Made by a program: the position numbers and the translations under genes
Shown: positions 42,428 to 53,345 of the stretch, in pieces
Position numbering within the stretch: position 1 is the first letter of the stretch
Layout of the letters: each line of letters starts with the position of its first letter
Notes under the pieces: generated by a model
The model's database searches: none
Told to the model about the DNA's origin: nothing
Seen by the model: only the letters and a program-made list of their open reading frames with translations
NCBI GenBank assembly: GCA_003194525.1
Contig: NBIV01000009.1
Span: forward strand, 310,001-374,000
Direction of reading: 5' to 3'
DNA from: Gracilariopsis chorda
Taxonomy: Eukaryota; Rhodophyta; Florideophyceae; Gracilariales; Gracilariaceae
DNA length: 64,000 nucleotides

Positions 42428-43450
42428 TCAGGTGTTAACTGAATGGTTCACCTGGCCTAACAGGCCGGACCACATATCCTCAAAATCGGATAACATTTCT
42501 ATTATTCTTTGGCGGTACTTCAAGAATTCTTCACCAATTTGGAGCTTCTCCTGCCATGGGGCAGGGGGTGTCTCCTTAGGAGGTGACGGTGAAGAATCAG
42601 TCTCCATTTCAATGACAGTTTCCTGTACGGCGAGGTATTTCTGAGGCGGGATCTGGGCCAGTCCTGTAGGAGCAGGCAAAGCTATCCCCACTACGGTTCC
42701 CTTGTGGAGCCTTATAGGAGACTCCTTAAGGTTGGCAAGGACAACCTTGAAGGGGATGGAGGGCACTATTTCCATAACACTATTCGCCATCATGGAGTGT
42801 AGCCTCGTAGTAAGGTGAGGCCTCCCCTGCAAGAAGAACAGACCTGAGGTAGATGATTGCACCCAGACCACGGCCTGGCTCCTCGCAAGTATCTGAACAC
42901 TTTTCACCACGCGGAGTTTGTTCGACTGCGTCACCTCTGCGAGTATACCCAATTGAAGCGCATTTGCGTCCCGTCCCGGAGATGCAGACACAATATCTAC
43001 AGAAGCGGATTTATGAAATGTCACTTTCCACAGGCGTGGGTAAATGGCACGTACATACTGGTCCACAAAAGAAGTCCCCAGTATGCAGCGTGCGGCTGAG
43101 TTTGTCACCACCAGGAACCACATTCTCACTTTTAAGGATCCGACATAGAGATATGAGGACAGGGCCCCGAGGATGTTTAACGTTCTCCGCGAGGCATCGC
43201 ACACCGTTGGTAATTTTTCCGTCCTCAAAGAGTTCAGGGCCGACCTGGGGATCATGAGGACATGTACCAGGTTTGGACCGGCGCCTGTGTCCAAGATGTA
43301 ACGTGCGGTGGTTACTGTGAGAGGGGAGCATCCTAAGGAAACGAATACTTTATATTTCTCGCGTTGGACCACATATACGGATTCCTCGAAGGTGGTGGAT
43401 GGGTCCGCTGAAAATGGAGGGTCCACCAATTCCATTGTCACTTGGCACAC
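42428..43450 (-). CDS. chromovirus retropepsin region
   Basis: A 340-codon open stretch. YILDTGAGPNLV carries the catalytic D-T-G and CILGTSFVDQY the distal I-L-G. The remainder is the linker to RT. In the live element this would be an internal part of a gag-pol polyprotein; here it survives as an open frame between broken gag and RT. Confidence 0.7.
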   Translation of the reverse strand: MCQVTMELVDPPFSADPSTTFEESVYVVQREKYKVFVSLGCSPLTVTTARYILDTGAGPNLVHVLMIPRSALNSLRTEKLPTVCDASRRTLNILGALSSYLYVGSLKVRMWFLVVTNSAARCILGTSFVDQYVRAIYPRLWKVTFHKSASVDIVSASPGRDANALQLGILAEVTQSNKLRVVKSVQILARSQAVVWVQSSTSGLFFLQGRPHLTTRLHSMMANSVMEIVPSIPFKVVLANLKESPIRLHKGTVVGIALPAPTGLAQIPPQKYLAVQETVIEMETDSSPSPPKETPPAPWQEKLQIGEEFLKYRQRIIEMLSDFEDMWSGLLGQVNHSVNT

Positions 43451-43519
43451 GGGTTCCTTTCTTTCCTAGAGGCGAATTTTTTTGGACTGAGGCTCGACGG
43501 AATGGAGCCATGCAGACCT

Positions 43520-45805
43520 CTACGCGCGGTTCTGAGGGTTTCCCTGAGTGGAGAGTGTCGGAGTTCCAGGCTCGACATTTGGTTCAAGCGGTGCAAACGG
43601 GGTCACAGCATTCCATTGCAAGGTCATAGGAGCTGCAGCGAGGGCAGCCGGTCTGGACGAAGGTGGTGCCAGGAATAGTTGAGTGGCTTTCCCCAATGGT
43701 ATACGGTATCCATAACGACCTTGGAGGGAACGGAAATCACCATAAGCGGTATGATAACTATCATTCTCTCCAAAGGTGTCTTTCGCTGTCTGGAAATTCT
43801 TCTCCCTTTCCTGAAGGATGGCGGCCCTCATTGCCCGGGTGAGAGTGATGCAGTGCACCGGTTCCTGGGACTAACCAACCCTACAAGGTGGTGGGTAACT
43901 TAGAGGATTTGCAAAGCGGATGTTCCTAAAAGATCCTGCTGAGTTGTATGATTTGGGTGACGACGGTGTCCGTGAACGGGACGGTGCCCCTTGGGGTGAC
44001 CCAAAGCTGAGAGCAAGGGCTTCCTGCTCCTCTTCGATCGTTATACCGTTTGGGTTTCCTGAGGTGCTGTTGCCCAACGTAAAGGCCGTAGCCGTGCAAT
44101 TCCTTAAGGCGGAGGGTTTGTCCAAAAGTGAATTGTGGCTTCGCCTTGCAGCGCGGTGGCTGTACCCGTCAGATTTAGTGAAGCGCACTAACTCCATATA
44201 GGTGGTCCGAGGATGCTTTATCGAATGGTTTCAAACCCTCGCGCGTATCGATAGGAGGAGTCCTTCTACGAACAGCGACTTTAACCGCCGTTTGGAGTAC
44301 AAGTTTCTGTAACTTAAGGCCTTGCTCCAAAGTTTCTGGGAAAACTCCGTTTCGGCCATTCCCGTGCTCTGCCAGTAGGAGGTGGCGTCAGCGTCGTCAT
44401 CCATAATTACCTCGTCTGTGGCGTACAGTCTGAGGAGTAAGTGGACCACCTCGGTGTACGTCATCAGGATTTCTATTTCAGGATCATCCACAATGGCGCT
44501 TTCTCCTGTGAGGTGGGGCTGCACGACGGAATGCGCCTGCCCAGTGAGGTAGAACTAAAAACACCATATGGCGGCACCTTCATGCAGGCCGTTGGTGTTA
44601 CACGCTGAACGGAAGCCTGTAGGGAAGTTCAGCATTGAGATGGGGTCTTCGCCTGAAAAGGTGTATTTCTTCATTTGAATATCCATTTGGCGCTGAATCT
44701 TCGTAAGTCGTTTAGCGACCGATGTGTCGTACAGAATGGAGCAATCATTTAACCAGTAGATTTCTTAATCCACCAGCTAGGTGAATAGATCGTTTAGCGG
44801 GGCGATCTTCCTGACCCTTGGTCGTTTCTACTTCAGAGGTGCGTCGTCCTCTGAGTATGAGCTGTTCTCGGAGTCGAAGCCCATACTGCCCTCCGAGTCG
44901 GGGTGTCTTATCTTTCTTCTTCTGTTCCTCTGTTGTCTGCTTCGTCTTTCCTGAGTGGTTTCTGGGGTTCTGACGTGGTCCCAATTATCACGATTCACCA
45001 AGGGAGCATCCTGTCCTCCTTTCCCGGAGGTGAATTTTGTCGCAACCGGTATCCTGTCCTCCTCCGTGGGTGTCAGGTCCAAACGGTTCATAGCGTTATT
45101 CCGAAGGGTTTCCCGTTTCCTTGCGGTGGTATCCATTCCTTCTCCGGCACGAGGAAGGGCAATATCCTGTCCTCTTCTGCCCGGCGTTACCTTAGGAGTT
45201 GATGGAGAGAAGCTCTCCTGTATGGAAGATCTATTTTAAGCCGCGGCCACTGGTTGTCGGTTGGTGGTTTGGGAGCGAACCTTGGTTTGGATAAAATCAG
45301 CAATTAACCCCAGGAAAGCACTGGAATCCAAGAGGGCGTCTACGCCGGGGTGCACATTTTCGATCGCAATCTCTTTCACTAGGGCATAGTGGTGGGCTCC
45401 AAGATGCGCCTCGACACCTGCAGGAATCTGTTCGGCAAGCTCTTGCGAGATCCAATCGGTGAGGCTTGGGGCCATGGACTCGGTAAGTGTATCAGGTTCT
45501 ATCGCGCCCTTGGCCTGGGTCTCCTGAGGCTGCTGCGCTTGTGACGCCGTCTGGGGTTCTTCAACTTTCATTGCGGCATTTTCCTGAGGCATAGTGGAGT
45601 TATCCGATATCCTCGGGTCATTTAGTCTTCTTAGGCGTTGTGGGAACCTGTCAACACTGGAGCAGGCATTCCACAGGAGACTTTCAGGATAATCCAGCAT
45701 GGCGGTGTGTCCTTGATCGGTGCTGCGCGTACTGCGTCCACCCTGGGAGCCCGGTGCCTGAGGAGTTGGAGAGGGGATTTCCGAGGTAGGCTCTTGGAGG
45801 TCCAT
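43520..45805 (-). pseudogene. chromovirus gag, fragmented
   Basis: Best start is MDLQEPTSEIPSP at 45,805, with an open stretch to 45,236 (189 codons), then coding-like pieces in shifting frames: SKGGQDAPLV and RRSRQQRNRRRK (44.8-45.1 kb), YWQSTGMAETEFSQKLWSKA (44.2-44.5 kb) and AMRAAILQEREKNFQTAKDT (43.5-43.9 kb). The WxxxLxxxF-like helical part at 44.3 kb is typical of Ty3 capsid. No zinc knuckle was found. Confidence 0.6.
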
Positions 45806-45917
45806 AGAGAAGTAGTTCGGGGTGATTTGCTTCCACTTCCAACTCAGCTTAAGGAAGTCTTTTACTATGAGGGGGGTCCAGTTTGTGCGAGTGTAGCGCT
45901 TTTCTGTCGCGCGCCGA

Positions 45918-46525
45918 TAGATCAACGTTAAGAAAATTATCTTCTTCGTCGGGAGATAACTTGTAGTACGGCCAGTGGAGAGCATAACGCCCGTAAAACT
46001 GACTTTTAGATTGGGCCTAGTAGATGAGTTCCAATAGGTAGTGGTCTCCTTAGTATAGAAACGGCGATCGAGGGAATTATGAAAGGAGATCCACAAGCAC
46101 CGGGTCAAGAGCGGGTTCACTGGGCGAACGATAATCCTCCAGGCGCTGCTATGGAACTCGCGGGGTATGGGCAGCTTGGAAACCACACCTAGACTATGAG
46201 GTAATAGTCTACCTGAAGGTGATTTTCACGAGGTTGAACCAAACGAGCTAGAATACGCCACGAGGGTGCTTGGTTTACTTCCCGGGATGTGGAACTCCAG
46301 CAGTGCTCTATATACAGTGCCCCGAGCTGATCTCAACGGAAACTGTATACGGTACCCTATAATTATCTAAGTTAGGTTATTCTATCTAGTCGAATTCCAG
46401 TCCGCTGTAACCATTCCTCTGGAGTGGTGTGCTACGTGGCACCTGTTAGAAAATACAGATAATCCGTTAGGAATCTTCCGTAACAGCCCATCCTTAGGAG
46501 CTTATATAGTACACACTGTACTACA
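45918..46525 (-). repeat. chromovirus 5' LTR
   Basis: Pairs with 36,985-37,590. Its outer edge (46,525) abuts the Helitron helicase frame exactly where coding is interrupted. Confidence 0.85.
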
Positions 46526-49500
46526 CGGATGAAGTACATTCCGAATCACCATAACAGGAACACCCAACTTCAGTTTCAAATGATGGTGCGGGACTCCAGT
46601 TGGAGCATAATTATACGTCAGTTCAGCTCCAATGATATTATTTGTGTGATACTTTTCACCCGTTGGCCCTCGATTGGGAACGATAGTCGTTGCAGAGTTC
46701 AAGTCAAATAATCTTCCTGGGAAATACTTCAATGCGTTCTGGTTATGTTCCTCCACTAATTGATTTGTTGGCGCAACAATCAATCGGTTGAGCTTGACAT
46801 CTTCTTTTTTCCATGTTGTAAACCATTTCCAAAGCAACTTGTATGCTTCGTTTATATATGATGTAGACATGAGTGGAAGCCTTGTAGATGCTAGGAGCGT
46901 CTCACGACCAAGACTGAGCAAACATTTTGCAAAAACTGGATCATTTTGTTGATGAACCTGCTCTATGAGGCGAAGAACCTTGACTCTTCGGTCCAAAGCT
47001 CGCAAGAGTACCATAGAAGCTCCCGTAGGAGAGTCATTGGAATAAACGAATTTGTCCATCCCTTTCGGATACTGTTCTCGTTTTTGTAACCACTAGAAGC
47101 AGTTGCATATATTCGTCTGCCATGACTACGATCATGCCTCCAAAGTCTTTTTGCAGAGTTTCTTAAGTGCTTCAGTACGGTTTTCCCAATATTGAAGAGC
47201 ACTTTTGGGCACATTCAAGCTTCATCAATTACTAGCAAAACAGTCTTCCATATTAGTTCTGCTCTCTGTGATCGTGGTCGCTACTTGGAAAGTGTCCAAC
47301 GCTCTCTACTTTGCGAATCTTTGTTGTCATCAACTCCCAATACAAGCAAATTGTATAGTTATTCCGCCTTCATATAGTGCAGCAGCAATACCTGTCGTGA
47401 CTGTCATCTGCACCAATAGGCCTTCGTGCTCAACAATATATCTCAGCAAAGATAGGAGATAGGTCTTCCCTGTACCCCCTCGTCCTTGTAAGAAAAACGA
47501 TTCCGTGTGTGTTGAGTCCTTCAGACTGTCCCATTTTCCCTCTATACTGTATTTCTCTCATTAGTTTGCCAAACCCTTGCTTGTGGCTTTCTTTCAGATC
47601 ATCATATCGCTCCTTTAAACTTCGGCTGGACCTCGAAGAAAAGCTGTGACGTACTTCAGCTCGTTCCTCTGCTAATTGCAGTTCGCTGTCTATGAGATGA
47701 AGTTGTGATAGAGTATGATGAAAGAGGGGATCATTTCTGATAAGCCGAATACTATGTCTGTTTTAAATCTCAATGATTCTTTGAAGTAGCTCTTATCTTC
47801 TTTTTGCTCTGCTTCCATCGGCTATATCTACAGCTAGCGCTCTTTTGTGCTTTCCAATCACAGTTATAGGATTTAACCCTTGTTGACAGGAAGTGACGAC
47901 CATGTAACGAAGCTCAGCACGAGTAGATTGGTGTCTTACTGCCTCATCAAAAGCGGTTTCGTACTCGTCACCATGGATATATAATTCACAGACTACCGTT
48001 GCTTCTCTATAAGTTGAGTAAGATTCGCTCCCAACACGTTTCGGATCATCAAAGGAGCCGAATGCAGAGTTTATGAGCAACATTCGAAGAGCGAAGAGTT
48101 TGGGATTTGCGGGAGAAGCAAATCCAATTCGAGTCATAGTTCGATCATTTTCGGATCGTTGCAAGACGTAGATTTGTGTGCATCCTCCATCCAGAGTAGA
48201 GTCACACTCTGGTACAGAGCGGGGTAGCTTATCGTATACACTTGCAGTCTTGTAGTATGTCATGTAGTCCAAGTTCATTTACCGGGAGGGTTGTTTCAAA
48301 AATTTTTCCAGCAGGGAAGACTTCAGACGTGTAGGCAGTCTTACGTTTCGAATCAAAACCTGTCGCCCTCCGTGAAGATGTATGTCGGGTGCCTGTACAG
48401 TTGGAGTGATGTGAATATGCCTAAACTCAAAGACGTTCCATGGAGCTTCAACCACGCCCACCACTCTCGCTCTCATATACGCCGTGATCTCTTAATGAAG
48501 CATGTCGCTCTGTGCACTTCATTGGCCTTCCCGTTCGACTTGATACAACCAAATACCGTTCTTTGGAACTCTTCAAAGCCTACTTCATCAGGTATGCTAC
48601 AACGCTGACACCTTGGTTTCTTTCAACATTGATGTGAGCCTTGTAATTCATTGTGAGATCTAGATTGTACGGAACCACTTTCAAATCTTCTGTCCTTCTT
48701 CTTCGCTAGGTCAATCGGTTTGTGTACTCATTTATCGTTGTTTCACCCACAAGTCCTTCTCGATCATACCCAAATCTGAACCTCCCGTCAGATGAGCAGT
48801 ATTTATCTCCTGGAACGCACGTTTGGCGGCACTCCCAATGCATTTCAAGCCAAAGAGCTGTTCTGAATTCTTCTGTAGATCCTTAATAATTGAATTTGCA
48901 TACTGGTTGTGAACTCTTGTAATAAGATCTGGCCTGTCAAAAGGACTGCTTCTGTCGCCCTGTGGAGAGAATGCTCTGGATTTTTCGTTGTCCATACGAA
49001 GCCTTTTCATCTCTTCCTGCTATATGTTCATTGTGAATGTGACAAAAAGCGTCGGAGAGCCCATTCGAACGACCATTTCTTGCTTGGTTTTGTCTCCGGT
49101 ACGCCGGAGAGTGTTTTTGATTACCGGGAAGGAAGAGTTTATCGGGAGGGCCAAGTTCATCTGTTCTGGTATGGGTTCGAGCCCGCAGCTCCCGTTCTTC
49201 ACACATGCTCATCTGTTCTGTTTCCAAGTTACTAAGACTTAAGGCTTCAATATTTGTGCTAGTACGAAGCAACCATTGCTGAAGAAGACTACCAGAGATC
49301 AGCAGCACTTTATCGGCTCACAGTCTTCGCTTAGAGTGTTCTGCCCATATTAGGCTCCTTTCGTCTCGGTTGTTCGCATCCCTTGATAAAACATATTTTG
49401 CTTCATCATACGGGGCATTAATCTCACCGTAAGGGTAGAGCCGTAGAAAAGACCCTTTCTTAGCTTCCATTGAATCAAGCTTCAAACGCTTGTAATTTAC

Positions 49501-50714
49501 AACTCGACGTCGAGGATTTCCTGTTAATATGTGATGGGATTCTGTTCCCCTACCAGCTGGGCAACTGGAGCTTCGGACCTGAACCATCCACTTGGCTCTA
49601 CGACGAAAGCTCTTATTGAAAGAGGTCTGCCTAGGCTGTCTTCTCGTAACGGTCCTGCACCAGAGCTCACCTTGATTCGGGCTTCATGGGCACCTTGATA
49701 ATTGCGGACAACTATTCCTTCCTGAACAGCGTCTGCAGAGATGTCCAGAGTAAACTCGTCCAGGTTTGATCTCCTCCGAACACTTTCGTCTGTTGTGAAC
49801 AAATTCCTATATCTCTGTCGGACAGTATCTGGGCTCGGTTGTAAGAGATCTTATAAATTTGGAACCAAGTACCGAATATTCGATTTAGACACCAATATTC
49901 TCGTGAAAGAAGAAGAACAATCTCGTGAGTTTAGACTGGGAGGACCTTCCGACCACAAATATGTGTCGCGCACCTCATGGCCTGGAACAGAAAGAGGCAC
50001 ATTGCCTTGAAGTCGAAGAAATGACGGACCTTCACCCCCAACTTACTTCATATCCATGAATGTGACAACGGTTGCATATAACACATTTAAGTTAGTTGAT
50101 AGCGTCTGAAAAGAACGTACGAAATATATGTTTTCAAGCTGCAAATTGATATGAAGTCGTCTGAAAAAATCTCCAAGCGATCTGGAGCTTTTATATCCAC
50201 AGTATTTTCCTTCGGTCTCTGCACTAAGCAAAACTGCGCTACAATACTTGCACACACGAATACGAAGCACCCAGCCCGAATCTTTGAGAGGACATCGAGT
50301 TGCTCGATGGCTGTTTGCAACACACGTCCCAAAAAACGCTGGAAGTCTGCCCGTGATTGGTTAGTACTACGGATTTGAAGAGCTTGGACGTGCGAGGCCT
50401 TGACGAATATTATCTGCCCTGGCACTCCAGACATATTTTGCTCCACAGTGAATGCCTTGACAGGGTCTCCCAGTGAACCACATAACCGTTTTATATCCTT
50501 CCTGTTGAATTTCGGAAGAATGAGAGGAGTTCAAGTAAATCTCTTCAGGATTAAGAGATTCCATAACATTAGAGAGAAGCTCGTTTCTAGTTCCGAAGTT
50601 CACCTGCGCAAGCTCATTTGTTATGTCTGGATAGTGCATGGGCTGTATATTCTCTCTCGGACGACGGCCTGCTCCTGACCGGCGTCCACCACTTCGTGAT
50701 GGCTGTGGATGCAA
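46526..50714 (-). pseudogene. Helitron Rep/helicase, N-terminal and central part
   Basis: From the start downward. N-terminal basic leader (50,367-50,714). Rep-side blocks: SGSLLQQWLLRTSTNIEALS (about 49,290) and FDRPDLITRVHNQYANSIIK (about 48,900). EAPWNVFEFRHIHITPTVQA (48,279-48,476) is the Helitron E-A-x-W-R-I-F block. YDKLP and ALRMLL with FDDPKRV (47,793-48,278) follow. The helicase Walker A GRGGTGKT lies at about 47,462-47,487 and VTTGIAAALYEGG after it. The C-terminal half, LIVAPTNQLVEEHNQ and PHHHLKLKLGVPVMVIRNV (46,526-47,059), stops at the chromovirus LTR. The HUH motif is eroded. Helitron proteins carry out rolling-circle transposition. Confidence 0.8.
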
Positions 50715-51112
50715 TGAATAATTTACGTCAGACTTCGGGAACCGGAGAGAAACTGAGAGATTTATTGATCATCATTCGATGGAATATGTACTGTCTCTGC
50801 CCCTAGAGTAGAGAACTCGTGTTGCACAATACTTTCCCGAATGACACATACGTCTAAATATTGTCTTCATTCTCTCAAGATGTTTCTGACACCAGCAGTA
50901 CATTGATAGTTTACAAATGTAGTACTTTGCTGAGTACATATGCATTGCATTCTTATTCAGTCTGGGTTTCCGACGTCATTACAAATCGATTACGATTTAA
51001 ATACGTATGCAACTTATAGTTAATTTCTATTCTTGTTAGAACGTTCTACGTTTGTAGAACTGTGTGGCCTACTTATGCAATAAATAAATTAAAACTATTT
51101 TTGCTAGAAGTG
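50715..51112. other. AT-rich spacer, probable Helitron 5' flank
   Basis: AT-rich sequence without ORFs. It ends in a diverged copy of the module later found in the palindromes (ACGTTTGTAGAACTGTGTGG, about 51,045). Confidence 0.4.
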
Positions 51113-51183
51113 TATACGTTTGCAGTACTGCGCAGCCTACGTATGCAGTGCATACGTAGGCTGCGCAGTACTGCAAACGTATA
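51113..51183. repeat. perfect 71-bp palindrome
   Basis: Two 35-bp arms pair at every position around central G 51,148. The arm reads TATACGTTTGCAGTACTGCG then CAGCCTACGTATGCA. Confidence 0.97.
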
Positions 51184-51239
51184 AAATAGTTGCAATCTAT
51201 GTAGTGCATACTATGCACTACATAGATTGCAACTATTTT
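51183..51239. repeat. perfect 57-bp palindrome abutting the first
   Basis: Two 28-bp arms pair at every position around central C 51,211. The arm reads AAAATAGTTGCAATCTATGT then AGTGCATA. It shares base 51,183 with the first palindrome. Confidence 0.97.
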
Positions 51240-51521
51240 TGTAGAAGGATATACGTTTGCCGTAATGTGCAGCCTACGTATGCACTACGTAAAGGATAAC
51301 TACTTTTGTTGGAAGGGTATACGTAGGTTGTACTGTACGTTATTTATTTTGTTGATTGCATAGAATAGGTTTATATTTTACCTATCGTCTAATGTGCTGA
51401 AGATTGTGTATTTAACCTTTAATGTACCCTAATGTTGCAAAACACTTTTCTCCCAGCAGCCACCTACAACTTATTTCGTTCTACTTCTTCATTTCAACTA
51501 TCGTCTAAAGCCATTGCCGAT

Positions 51522-51806
51522 ATGTCTGAAACAGAAGTTTGCTACCTACAACTATGCCGTTTGCGCGACCGTAAGGGTGCGATTCTACCGCGCTTGTGCA
51601 CATTATTGGAACATTTGTACATAATACAGGCTGCATTGAAGGGCATTGATGTGCACTATGGCAATGTGAATTGGTCTTTTGGAAGAGATTTTGTGATCCG
51701 GTGGCCCGAAGCTCGAAACGGTGAACACGGAATTGAAAGAATACCGCCTGATTGGACGCAGCAAGGATTTGCCTGTTCGTTGGCAGTCAGAGATATCCAC
51801 CTGTGA
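51522..51806 (+). CDS. hypothetical 94-residue protein
   Basis: Starts MSETEVCYLQ; an upstream ATG at 51,432 would add 30 residues. The composition is balanced and contains VNWSFGRDFVIRWPEARNG and PPDWTQQGF, with Trp and Gly spacing more like a real protein than chance. No family recognised and no intron signals needed. It lies beside the palindromes and points away from the Helitron. It could be an exon of a longer gene or a captured host fragment. Confidence 0.3.
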   Translation: MSETEVCYLQLCRLRDRKGAILPRLCTLLEHLYIIQAALKGIDVHYGNVNWSFGRDFVIRWPEARNGEHGIERIPPDWTQQGFACSLAVRDIHL

Positions 51807-52081
51807 GACAGGTTCGACGGGGCTCATAGAAGTTGAGGCTGTCGAGATTGACAGATCATACACGGGCTCGAATGATTTGCGCCAGTAGGGCAAATCCTTT
51901 GATTACCATTGGCTAGTCGTTTGGAGGGAAATAAATGTGCGTTTATTGACACGTTATAAGGGGTTAACTTGCTCGTTGTCAGAGCAACTTTTAGGTAGCT
52001 TAGACTTGTTTTTCTTCCGTATATCCATGTTTTTCCAAATTTTGGACTTAGTCGGCTACATCTCAGGCACATGTCGGCCAT

Positions 52082-53345
52082 ATGTGGGCCATTTTTGATA
52101 TTCCTAAATCTGGTTGGCGTGAGCATGTGCATACTCAGCAGCATCTCCAAAGCTTAACCCCGCCGGTCATACAGCATAGCATTACAGTAATAACGCAGAA
52201 TATAAGCGATCTCATGACGACGACGAAGAAACGTAAACAGTCAGTGCCACTCACTCACAGGCTATGGGCAAACGCACCTAGCGCAAACCCCGACCAGTTC
52301 ACCTCCACAATGCCAATACGGCTTCCCTCGACCCACGACACGCCCAGTGCCTAGGCTGGCAGCTCCGCCAAGACCCATACATCCAACATCTTTATTCACC
52401 ACCCTGTAGAAACCACGCAACGCACAACACCTACCAACACAGTTACCATCCCAGACATCGACACAGACAAATCTCACAATATACCAGAACTGGACCCCTC
52501 CAATTACACTCTTTGGTACCTCGCACTAAATAGGTACGTGGCAATCATAGACGCCCTCCCACACTTACAGTCCAATCCACCCCCCCAACCGACGACCAAG
52601 CTCTCCAACCACACATCAAGAAACAAAACTGTCTTCTTGCGGCAGTCCTAGGCAGTGTATAGAATGACATACTTGGTCTGTTGCTCGTCCGGGAACATGA
52701 ATTAACACCGTACGACCTCATCCAAAAAGCATCGAGTAATTCAACCAGTCCACGAAGGACGATCACCAGTTTCTCAAAACGGAGGCTGAGAATATTCTCT
52801 TTGAAGCCAACTCCACAACAGACACGTACCTTGCAGCACATTTGAAAGTCCGCCAGCACACGAGAGCAGCCAAATACCACACCATTGACCAGAAGGAAAC
52901 AACACTTGACTTAATCATCTCAGGGCTCCAGCACAACCCTACCATCACCCCCATCCTTTGGCCACTATTGCCCAGCAAAACCCACCACGATTAAGAGCTT
53001 TATGAGAGTTTTCAAATCGCTCTCCGGCCTATATCTTCACACACCCCTGGCTCCTACCATCATGCCTCCAACCCACCAAATCACCGGGGACTACGGACCC
53101 TCTCCCCTTACATTTGCCCCCCGACAACCATATTCCCCCTCGCCCTTACAGAGACACCGCATATATTACAACCAGCTATGTGCGTACCATAAAGCCTTAG
53201 CTCGCCGCTGCAACCACACGTACCAACAATGCAGATATTCGAATCACCCCAAGTCCAGAACAAGCAAATTCCAAGCACCACAGGCACAGTTCGCAGATAT
53301 TAGCCACCCGTATCCCCTCTACCAATATCAGACTCTTCTGTAGCA
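52082..53345 (+). pseudogene. retroelement gag-like remnant
   Basis: Plus-strand coding signal in shifting frames. A block with TLDLIISGLQ follows a Gln/Thr-rich helical stretch near 52,840-52,930. The segment LCAYHKALARRCNHTYQQCR (about 53,178-53,240) has a C-x2-H...C-x-H...C layout seen in some gag proteins. The flanks are Pro/Thr/His-rich. No RT is found downstream on this strand. Confidence 0.35.

Larger units (their letters stand above)
36985..46525 (-). mobile_element. Ty3 chromovirus (9.5 kb), inserted in Helitron helicase
   Basis: LTRs of about 600 bp at 36,985-37,590 and 45,918-46,525 align along their length with obvious divergence. Order on the minus strand: LTR, gag, protease, RT (deleted), integrase, chromodomain, an antisense gene on the plus strand, purine tract, LTR. 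LTRs begin TGTAGTACA on the minus strand. A clean target duplication was not seen (CGGAT follows the 5' LTR); the inner LTR edges are uncertain by about 10-30 bp. Confidence 0.85.
36655..50714 (-). mobile_element. decayed Helitron, interrupted by a chromovirus
   Basis: The Rep/helicase coding signal runs on the minus strand from 50,714 down to 46,526 and resumes at about 36,905 down to 36,655, with the LTR retrotransposon 36,985-46,525 lying between. Many frameshifts and stops. The exact Helitron ends (5' TC, 3' hairpin and CTRR) were not found. Confidence 0.8.
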
